Positions 11,794 through 23,700 of a stretch of 64,000 nucleotides of DNA are shown one piece after another; position 1 is the stretch's first letter, and each line of letters begins with the position of its first letter. The stretch comes from Brachionus manjavacas (taxonomy: Eukaryota; Rotifera; Eurotatoria; Ploima; Brachionidae). The position numbers and the translations under genes are program-made. The stretch is from assembly GCA_019054805.1 (NCBI GenBank), contig JAHQIY010000005.1:851501-915500 (forward strand), given 5' to 3'. The notes under the pieces were generated by a model. The model saw only the letters and a program-made list of their open reading frames with translations, did no database searches and was not told where the DNA came from.

Positions 11794-14700
11794 ATGGCCG
11801 AAAAAAATTCAAAAATATTTACAGAATCGCTTAAAAATGTGATTGATACTCACTTAGTTCAAAAGCAGCTGGTCTTTCGGTCTCTATCGAGTACTAGTCT
11901 TTTACTACGAACACCACAATTTGAACTTATCGGATGTAGGGTGGTTCGAGGTCCTGATTGGAAATGGAAAAAACAAGATGGTAGTAAATTTATTTTAATT
12001 TTTTTCAAAAATTAGCTCTTAGTTAAGGAGGACAGGGGCATGTCGGGACAATTCGTAAATTTGAATCTTATGAGGAGGTTGTAGTAGTGTGGGATAATGG
12101 AAAGTGTGCTAATTATCGATGTGCTGGAGATTATGATATTCGCATTCTGGAATCAAGTCCTAGTGGATTGTTCCATGAATCAATTAAGTGTGATGGATGT
12201 GGTCAAAACCCGCTGTATGGAATTAGATGGATTTGCGCTGATTGTTTATCTAGTGAAAAAAAAAATATCAGCTTATGTTCTCAGTGCTATCACGGTGACC
12301 AGCATTCAGTTAAACATTCATTTTATAGACTTCTAACGCAAACATCTGAAAGGTTGTATTTAATAATTAAATTCGCATAATAAATATTAATTTTCTCTCA
12401 ACAGAATACTTGTTAAATCGAGAAGAAAATCCAAAAAAATATCTTACAAAGGTCTGTATGCAGGTTCTAGAGTAGTACGAGGTATTGATTGGATTTGGGA
12501 AAATCAGGATAGAGATGATGCGAACTCAAAAGGTACTGTTCTTGGTTTAGAAAACTGGAACAAAAAATCACCATTAAGTGCAGTATTGGTAAAATGGGAC
12601 AATGGAAAAGAAAATATGTACCGTGTAGGCTTTAATGGAAAAATTGATCTCAAGTGTAAAATAGACTCCAGAGGGGGTTTATATTATCCTGACCATCTCC
12701 CTATTTTAGGTGAACGAACCATTTTAGAAAAAATTTCAAAAAAGAACAATACCAATACCAATACATTTTTGTCAACTTCTTTAACAAATCTAAAGGAAAA
12801 AAGTTTAGAAGATGATTTTTTAACAATTAGAAAAAAATCATCTGCATTTAGTAGCACTGAAAATTTGATATATCAAGTTAGTTCGTGCAACAGCTCTGTG
12901 TTCGAAAGTGGAAATGTAAATCTAAGTCCAATGTTACTTGGAAATTCAAGATATTGGAAAATGTATGACTTTGTGAACATAGATTTAGATTTTGAAACTG
13001 TACAATCTTTACAAATTGGTCATGGAGGATGGTCTGAGGACATGTTTGAGTGTCTAGGCAATACCGGACAAATAACCGCCATTGATATAAACAGTGATTT
13101 TGAAGTCACTTATCCAAGTGGGAAAAAATTCACTTTAAATCCAGCTATTCTGACATTGGCATCTAAAAATCAAGATTTTTTCAATTTAAATAATACTCAA
13201 CATGCTACACTATCTTCTTCTCATGTTAATCTTGATCTAGTTAGTTTGGTTGACAACAATTTATCTAGTAAGCATAATAGCGTGTCCAAATTGAATATCT
13301 GCTGGTTCAATGAGCCCACAGGTAATGAGGTTTTAAAAGAGGATTGTTTTGTTGAAATAAGCTCCGATCTAGAACTTGTTAAAAGACTCCAGCTTGGTCA
13401 TGGTGAATGGAAAGAGTCTATGAGAGAAATTTTGGGAAAAATTGCTAGAGTAATTCGTATTCATGATGACAATGACGTACAAGTTGAAGTTAGTGGGAAA
13501 AAATGGATTTTAAATCCTTTAATTCTTAAAAAGATAAATGAATTAAATTTGGGCCAAAATATTCTAGAAGGTTTATATTTTAAAAAGAAAAATAAATTTC
13601 TAAAAAATATTTTTAATCATTCTTTAAGAATTAATTCAAGCCTCAGTTGATGGTGATACTGTAAAATGTGAGTTTATTGTTCAAAAATGTGATGTAGAAG
13701 TAAATAAATTGTACAATGGTCACACAGCCTTACATGCATGTTGCCACAATGGTCAATTAAAAATTTTAGATATTCTTTTAAAAGCAAATGCAAAAATTGA
13801 AATCGAAGTAATAACTTAAGAAGACCAAGATTGTTTAACTTTATTTTTGTTTAGGATAAAGACGGAGATAATGCCCTACATCATGCGGTATTGGGTAATC
13901 ATGTAAAAGTTGTCGAGATTTTGCACGAGAATGTTGTGGATAAAAAGAAATTATTAAATTCGAAAAATAGAAAATTACAAACTGGATTGCATCTAGCCGT
14001 CTGTCTAGGACATTTTGAAATGGTTAAATGTTTAATAAAATTTGGAACCAATTTAAATTTAAAGGATCTTAATGGGGACACTCCATTACACGATTCAATT
14101 TTAATAAAGAATGACAATATTCTAAATATCCTCTTGAATTCAAATGCTGATTTAACAGTGTTAAATAACATGGATTTTAATCCGATTCATTATACGGCTC
14201 TAAAAGGAAACACAAAGTAAGTAGAAGGTTTTTTTTTTCAGAAATAAAAAAATGAATATTTATTAAACTTAATGAACAGAATTCATCAAAGTTTTCGAAA
14301 AGATAATCAAACTTTATCTAGAAAATAATTTATTTCTAAAAATTTCAATACTCAAAAATTTAAATAATCGCTCAAAACTAATTAATTTTTATTTTTAAAA
14401 AATTGATTTAGGATGTTAATTATTACACATCATTAATTAAATAAAACAGGCTCTGAGCTCTAACTCAGAGGTCGGTGGATCGGAACTATTCGCTGCTTCT
14501 AGTTTTCTCCATTCGAACATATTATCTTCTTTTGCTTCCTGTTCTCTTATTAGTTTTCTTAGTTGTTTATATCCATCGTTTTTGTTAATAAAAGCTTCTA
14601 TATCGTTTATCATAATATTGATTAAATTAATTTGTGATATTAAGTATCCATTTGTTTTCTTCTTTACGTGCAAACTCTGGAAATAATTTATGAGCTCTTT

Positions 14701-17700
14701 TTTTATTATAATGTATAGATAAGTCCAAGACAATCGAGCTGAAATCCAATAATTGTAGCCTACAAATATTATGTCTAAATGAACAAGAAAAAAAGAGATT
14801 GCACTCGAAGTGTTTAAGCCAAAATGAACATGTATAAGAACTATTTTTCTAATTTTCGTGTTTGATATTAACTTTGTGGAATTTTTCAAGTTTCAAGGTA
14901 AATCAACAGGCTAGTGCCCCTGTCCATAATAGACCGATTAACACTTCATTTATTCAAAAATGAAATTTGAATTTAATACATTTTTTTATAAAAAGAATAA
15001 AAGTTAGTATAAATTTTAAGTCTTTATCGTTAAAATCAGAGTTGTTTTTATGTCACAAGTCTTAAGTCAAGTCAAGTCAATGACTTAAAAAAATTTTTTT
15101 TTTTTTTTAAGTCAAGTCAATGACTTATATTATAGAACTCTGTACAGTTCAAATTGCCAACTTCGACAAACTCGTCAGTGTTTGGGTCATTTAATTAAAT
15201 CGAAGTGAACGATTTTGAGAACAAAAATGAATTAGATTATTTTTGCAAGTTTTTTTTGCTGAAAATTTTTTTATTTTCTCATGACTAGATTCTAGACCAT
15301 TGAATTTTTTCGAATGAATTTTTGAGACTTAAATTGGCATTATTTTATTTATTAAAACAAAAAAATGTCAGGAAAATTTAAAATTAATTGCGAGGTTAAA
15401 CAAGGAGAGAGGTATGGACAATATTTTTTTAAATAAAACAATTCAAAAATTCAAACATTATTAATTTCAACTAATTTTTCAACTGTATGACTATTCGATT
15501 ATTCGATTATTCAGCTTTTCGGGGAAATAATTCAGAATAAATTTATTAAGATCTCTCTTTGCGTCTAATTAACCGAATTCCTTAAACCGGGGCTGCGCCC
15601 TAGACCCCATTCAATCTCCAGTTTCGACAAAACTCAAGACGCCTAGCGTCGCCTTTCGCTTAGTCAAACTATGGTTAATTTTCTTTAACTAAAATTCTAC
15701 CGGAAGTTATTTGAAAATTTAACAATCATTTAATAGTTGAATAATCGAATAATCGAATAGTCCTAGAGTTGAATAATCGAAAAATCGAGTAATTGGTAAA
15801 TATCGAATTTTGTCCATGACTGAATTAATCAGATAAATTACAGTATCTGCAAGTTGATATTTCAGAAAATTTAGATTTTGCTATCATTGCAATTAAAAAA
15901 TTCTGAAAAGTACAGCAAGCTTTTTATCTTTTTCATTGTAGAAAGATGGAATTGCTGAATCATTAAGATATTGCCAAGTTTGAGTTTAAGCGGCTTAAAC
16001 TCAAACTTAGCTGATAAGAAAATAAACAAATACTTGAGTTATTAACTAAATCTTACTAATAATATAAAATTTGGAAAAATACTTACATGATGTTACTGAA
16101 CGTCCAGCAAATTCGAAGATGAAGTTAGACCAGTACCTTCGAGATAAATTCGATAATTATGAATTTCTCTTATATTCATTTTCCCTTATGTGATTTAAAA
16201 AAAATCCCTATAAAATAAAAGCAAACTTATTCATTATGGACACATAAACTTTCCTTTTATATTTTATTTTAATTTAAAATTTTTGCTTTTTTTCTTTCTT
16301 TTTTTTTTCGTCTCCCAAGAGATGTTTTCGGAAATAAATAAATGAATAAAAAAAAATTGGCTAAAAAATAGTAAAATTTCATATGTCTAACATAATATCA
16401 TAACTTATGTCTTTCTAACATAGGTGATAATCTGTACCGAGCTAATACTCCTTCAGAATAAAAAATAAAAAATAAAAAATATATCAATTATCCTAATAAA
16501 ATATCCTGTTAACTAATATTTTTAGTTTTAGACCCTATTTCTTATTTGAGAGATATTTTACTATATTGAGCCTTGAATAACAGCGCTATTTTAATTCATC
16601 CACTATTGGACTGAACTCAAGTTTTGAGAAAAATGTGATCCCTAAAAATTTGACTTTTTCCTCATTATTTAAATCTAATTTTCTTTTTAAGCTTAACTAA
16701 TTTATACTTGTATTTTAAATTTTATTTTTATTTTAATCGTTTCTGTAACTGTAAAATTTGGAGGTTAATTATCATTGTTTTTTTGTCAAAAAAATAATAA
16801 GATAAATTAGCTAAAAGAGTAATAAAGTAAACTAAAATTGATGACATTTATTTTTTATTAATAAGCTTCATTTAAAAATTGACAAATTTGATAATTTAGG
16901 ATATATTTAAATAGAAAAGTGTGCTTTTAATCATTTAAGTATAATATTTGTGATATTATTGATATTTTTATCAATTTATTATATGATATTATTAATAGAT
17001 ATTTTATAACTTAGACTTGTTTACCCTTTTTTTTCTTTTTATTTGTTTTTTATTTTATCTTATTTAAATTTATTTCAATTAGTATTTTATATGTATATTT
17101 TTATTCTGAAGGAGCATTAGCTCGGCATAGATAAACAAATAAATATAGTAAATTGTTATGTGGTAATTTTTAACAAAAAAAAATGGGTATTGATTATTTA
17201 TATTTGATTATATATTATTGATTGATTATATATTATTGATTACGTGATATTTTTGAATTCACTAAAGAATTAGGGTTAGAATGCTTTGTTTTAAAATTTT
17301 TTGAAAGTGCAATAATTTTTACTTAAGTCTTCAATTATTTGGATTTTTTTAACTTTTTTTATGTAGTAAATTCAAGCAATATCTTAAAGTTACATATAAA
17401 ACTCTACAAAAATGCACAACATTTTAAGAATTTTTGAAGGACGCTCCAAATAGTTTTATAATGCATGCTTCACTTTGAGAACAAATTTTCAAATTATTTA
17501 TTTAATTAAATTTAAAAAAAAATGAGATTAAAAATTCAAATAATTAAATCTTCTTATTTTAGATTTTTTTCATCTAAAAATTATTCATTCAACGACAAAT
17601 TATAGTTTTGGATCAAATTTAAAGGATCTAAAATAACAGTTAAATTTTAGATTATTAAATTTATTGTTCCAGTTTATAATAAATAATGCAGAGATATATT

Positions 17701-20700
17701 TTTAAAAAATCTGCCTTTGTTTTCATTAAGTAGAAAATAAAAATTGATATTTTTAAATTGATTTGATCTGTTTGATCCTTTAAATAAAATCTTAAATATA
17801 TTTGCCGAAAAAATACTCGAAGCTAAATAAAAATTATAATAAAATTTCCAAATATCAATGAACCAAAATTAATTAAAAAAGACTTAAATTTAAAATAAGT
17901 ATCTATTATTTGAATAAAAATTAACATCATAAAGTTGATTGGAATTACAATGGAGGAACTATTGATTATAGGAAAAAGAATGAATAAGAATAATGTTTAC
18001 ACAAAATCAACTAAAATGTATTTAATGGAATATTTTCGGATTTGATTTTAATTTCTTTAATCAAAAAGTCTTTTTAACAAATTATTAATTAAAAATTTGA
18101 TTAGTTTTGCTAACAAAAAATCCTCTCAAAATCAAAATCTTTGATCAAAAAAATAAAAAAAAAATTCAAATCTTAGCCCTAATGTCACATCCATAAGCCA
18201 TGTGATTTTCTTAGATATTTTCAGCAACTCTTACAGTGACTGCAATTTTTTCATTAAAAGTATGAGATTTCTTCAAAAACTAGATTTCCTCCATAGTTTT
18301 GTTATTTATTTCAGCTTAGTAAACATTTTAGAAAAATAGAAAAATTAGTTTGTGTTACAGAATTGGGTAATGAAATTGAAGTAATTGGGTTATCCATCGA
18401 GCGATGCATTTCCAATGGAATCAAAAAGGAACTTCACTGAGTCAATCATGCCCCTGTTGACAAAAACTCTAGACATACGCATCTAATTTTAAAGACTCTT
18501 CAAATAAGTTATTTCTTGAATAAATTATATTGTCTGATCGGATCCTCTACTCAAAAAGGTACTGGTAAAGGGGATGATCGCATCCCCATTATCTGCTAGG
18601 ATAGAAAAAGGACAATTATTATTATAAATAAACAGAATTAATGAAGAGCAAAATTTTTGGTTTTAACATATTTTTTTAAATCTAAAGGTAAAACCTGCAA
18701 AAAGTTACTCACTTAAAATTGTATTATTTAGATGGCATGCATTCTGAAATGTACAGTTTGACATTGCAGAGTCTATCTTTTTATTCAACAAAGAATGTTT
18801 AATCAATAAATATAGCTCTGCGTGTATTCTATTAAGAAATAACAATTTATTTTAGATTTAGAAATTGATATGATGGTTTTTAGAATCAAAACTGATTATA
18901 GACTTCAAAGTGCCATGTTAAATTAAAAAATATTTAACTTTGTGAACATTATGAAATTCAGCAAAAATTTGACTAAAAAAAAATTAGCAAAAAAAATTTT
19001 GCACTAATTTTTTTTTTAAAGCAATCTAATCAATATTCAAATTAAATCTGATCGATGTGCTATTTTTTGTCAGCTAAAAACTTTTGTTGCAACTTTTTAT
19101 CTCAGTATTTATTTTTGTATTTACACTTTTGATTTATAAATTTTGGCAGATAAAATTTTCTGCTCCCTGGTGAACGTTCACGTTCATAGATTTATTTTCA
19201 TAGAATTTTTTAAAGGGATAAAATGTGGAAAAATAATACATATTTACAAATTTATAATTCTTTTCCAGAACAATAATCTCTCGTAATTTTTTGTAGACAA
19301 TAAAATGAAAATAATATTTAAAAATTCCTTTAATCTACAAAAAACGAAAATTTTAATTGAAATTAATTTATTACAAGAGTTAATAAAACGTATAATAAAT
19401 TTAAAATTTGTTCAAAAAACAAAAACAATTTCTATCTAATTTTATCATTATATTTTTCTACCAAAATTAATTCTCTGAATTTTCTATGAATCGACACATC
19501 ACCCTGCACACTAAAATAAGACTAGAGTTGTTTTGGAGATGGAAATAGCTTTGGTTCCAACGATGCTATGTGTAACTATTCAACGCACTTCACTACATTC
19601 CATAATGGAGAGACCTAGATCCCTCTCTTCTTTAAATCAATATGGACTTGTAGATAAGTGCGTTCAATGGGTTTATTACACGAAATGGAAGCACCCAGTT
19701 GCGTTTTGTTTGTGTTGCTAGAATAAAAAATTATCATTAGAGATAAAATCAAAAATAAACTGATTACAAATTTTCTAAAAGAAGAATTTTTATTTATACT
19801 AGTTAGTTTAATCCAGAAAGAGAGCAGATAGTTTGTATTAAAGCCTGGAGCAATTCTAGAACTGAATGAAATAAGCAACGTTTAAGATACTAAATATGGA
19901 AATTTAAAAGTTAGCTGAATTTGGATTAGAAACTTTTCGTATCCAATCAATCATCAAAGCTGATCATTAGACAGATAGAACTAAAGCCAAAACAAATATT
20001 CCAACCAAAGTTTCTGCATAAGTAAATCGACAACAACAACAAAAAACAAAAGTTTGAACTGATAATCATAAATAGAAGAATGAAACAAGAAAAATTTATG
20101 CTGATATTTTCGCTTTTATCATATCGATTTTTGTGTTCAATTTTCCTCTCTCTTTCTTTCTTGCTGATTCTTCCATAAAATTGTAATTTATAATTTCAAC
20201 TTTGTTTCAAGCTTAATAATTAATCAAAATTATTCCCAAACGGGCCTGAATATTCAAGATAAGATAAACTGTTTCGGCCTAAGAAAGGAAAACCATTAAA
20301 CAAGAAAATACGAGAAGACACGCAATTAAATCGCTTTGTTAATCACGTGATACTGAGTGAAATTGCTAGACACTACTAGCGCTTAAATATCCGAGTGCTG
20401 CACGGCATCAAAACAAATTCGAATCAGATGTGGCCGTATCAAATATCACAACTGTTGATTAAAATGTTTCCTGCTGGCTTATCTCCTAGGAGTGTATCGG
20501 TTACATGATTGAATAAGATAAGATAGATGAGATAATCCAGATGCGGACTGGGCAAGCGCGTGCGTATTTCTCCAATTTCCAACTTAAACAACTGTCTAAC
20601 AACAACTTTGTACAAATATTTTTCGACATATTTTCCTTTTTGGACAATTATTGCTTTTCTTTCTGTTTAATTAATTTAAATGTTTTAATTTATTCTCGTT

Positions 20701-23700
20701 TTCAAGTGACCTTAGTTTTTTAATTTAAATTTTAAGATAAGGACTGAAAAGGAAATTTCCTTTTGCTAAATTATTTTTTAAATAAAAAAAGTGACCCGGT
20801 CTGATCTGTTCAAATCAAAGCCCAGAGACCTTGGGGCAATTAGACCAGCCTAGTGATTAATAAAAATTGTTCCTTTTCCATCCCAGTGGATAATGACGAG
20901 GCGCTCATCTCCTTTTCAAGAACCTTTTTGAGCAACTGCTTCGATCTGATACAGAGGCTACTGCATCGAGTTGATCATCTACAGCCCTAAACTGGTCTAC
21001 CTATTTTTATGATGAAAGAGGTTCAAACTTTCGCCCCGTATTGCAGAGATATTTTGAAGATTTTTTCACCCTAAGCGGGTTTTGAACCCTTCATCCTCTG
21101 CTTGCATGACTAACACGCAAACCGTTCGGCTTTTCGGGCTCTAGCCTAGTGATTACTTCTGGTTTAGTACAGCTTTACTTTTATAGATCGTCTTTGTATC
21201 TGTTTGATGTGATTTTTTCGAGGTTACTTTTATTTGTTTTTTTTTTCATCTGTACTGAGCAAAAAATCCTCTAGATTAAAAAAAAATGTTGATAAAAAAG
21301 TAAAAGTTAAAATAGATGAAATATTGATTAATTCATAAAACTCTATATGCGTCCTTCTGTTAATCTCAATGTATCGGCAACAACAGCTCAAAGTAAATTT
21401 GAGAGTGTCAGTGGTTTGAATATATAAGAGATCTCGCTATGTATTTTGAATTACTTGAATTCTTTTAAAAAATAAATTCTGACAATGAGTTGAGACTAGG
21501 AAAAGAATAATCTAAAATAGCCGGGTCTTTTTTTCTAACAACAAGATTGAGATAATTATAGGTTTTTGTCTTATGCTTCCTGGGAGTCTTTTTATTAAAT
21601 ATTGATTCTTTCATTTTAATTTAACTATGTCTAAAACGAGATAAATTATATAACCAGTTTAATTATCTAGTAAAATCTTTGAGTTGTATATTTTTAAATG
21701 ATAAAGTATTGTTGAGAGAAAAAGACTACATCACGCATTGTCAACATAAATTTTGCAAATTAACTATCCAAAGTATTTTACTATAGTAAAGCTGCTAATT
21801 TAGCTGCGATATTTGGCCCTAAAAAATAAAAGTTTATTGTTAGTTCTGTGAATACAACATGATGCAACATACATAGAAGCATTATTAACCATATTATGGC
21901 AAAACTATGCAAATTTTCTGTGCATTTTGCAGCGTGCATTCAACTAAATTGTAAAGGCTCTATTTAATAAAAAAATTCTTCAGTTGCTAATGGTTAGCTT
22001 AAACAAAAACCAAATAATAAAGACATCAAAATGCGCGCTTTTTTATTGTTAAGGTTAAGCCAAATTTTTTTCAAAAAGGTTTTCTTTACTATTTGGTTTT
22101 TTTTCAAGCTATTCAGAAGCTGGCTAACACTGAATTTAAAAGCTTGAAAAGTTTTAAGTATCTTTGGGCAATATCTTTTAGTGTAAAAATATTTTATCTT
22201 TTTTTTCAAAAGTTTTATTCTTATTTGAATAAAATGCAAAAAATGTTACATTAAATTTTTTTTATGAAAAAATGAAATTAACATGAATTTCTTAGAAAAG
22301 TCATATTTTGAATTGATTATATCAACTTCAGTTTGCCTACCTTTGAACGCATCTGAGCATTTATTTATGCTCCTTTTTTTACTAGAACACTCATGGTAAA
22401 GTTAATTAACTAATCAAATGATATCAACTAAGATGTTTAGTAGAAGTAGTTTTAGGAGTGTATTGTGACACACAGAGGGTTCAGCTAAACAATAGCTATG
22501 GCAGTATCTTGTACTTTTCTGTGGCTTAATTAATCACTCATTCATCAATTCTAGCATATAATTCTAAAACCAATTACATTTTGAGGCAGCGCATTCCACA
22601 CATTCAATAAATGACCGTTTTCTGTTCTAGCGGAGGAGATGGAGAGGCGCTCATCTCCTTTTCCAGTAACATCATCCAGAAGCTTCAAATTAGCAAAAGC
22701 TAATGCATCGAGTTGAATACCTTAACCGCAATTATTACCCAGTGCAAATGGTCTGTAGTCATAGGTGACCACGACTGGTCACATAATTTTCATTGATGAA
22801 ATATGTGACCAGAAATTAATCACCTTTTTTTTGTGAGATTAGCTCAAATGACGAGATAGATATCTAGATGATAAGGAAGAAACTTAATATCAAGCGACCA
22901 GAGAAACAGACAGTAGTACAATGCAAAATAAAATTGATTTAGTTAATGATCTTGACATTACTGTTGAAGATGAAGATGAGCAAGAATCAGAAAATAGAAA
23001 AGATAAATACTTTATATAAGGAAAAAATGGATAAAATAAACAAGGAGCTTCCAGAAAAAAAATTAAAGAGAAAATATCTAGTAATAAGAGAAGTCCAGTC
23101 AAGTGTCCTGAATACGATAATTATTTTGCGCGTAAAGGGTTAAAAATGAATATGTAAAAAAAAATTCCTTTGGTCAGTTTAATTTTTTATTACTTTACTT
23201 CTAAGTCACATATTCCATCTATGAAAATTATTTGACCAGCCTTGGTCACATATTTAGGGTGACCAACTGTTAACCTATGACTAAAATTACAACAATTGTC
23301 CCTTTTCTATCCTAGTGGATAATGGCGAGGCGCTCATCTCCTTTTCAAGTACCTTTTTGAGCAACTGCTTCGATCTGATACAGAGGCTACTGCATCGAGT
23401 TGATCATCTACACCGCAAATATTACCCAGCCGAAACTGGTGCCCCTATTTTTATGATGAAAGAGGTTCAAACATTCGCCCCGTATTGCAGAGATATTTTG
23501 AAGATTTTTTCACCCTAAGCGGGTTTTGAACCCTTCATCCTCTGCTTGCATGACTAACACGCAAACCATTCGGCTATACGAATTTCATTCCACACATTCG
23601 CATGCTGCTGTAAAAAATTCCTGAAGCCTTATCTCACTAAGATTCTAGTGTCTTCTTAAATAAATTACTCGTAGAAAGATTTAAGTTACACACTTCATTC

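Noticed and set aside
19533-19878. Plus 62-aa and minus 87-aa frames, the latter with a hydrophobic anchor-like segment
   Set aside because: No partner exon or family similarity was found. One hydrophobic stretch is expected by chance in T-rich DNA.
21080-21142. Possible true tRNA gene
   Set aside because: The tRNA-like head is fused to a repeated SINE body, recurs at 23.5 kb, and its acceptor stem does not close. It is a SINE head.
20860-23582. Open frames within the SINE copies (such as the 67-aa frame at 23315)
   Set aside because: They run antisense to a repeated Pol III-type element and differ between copies.
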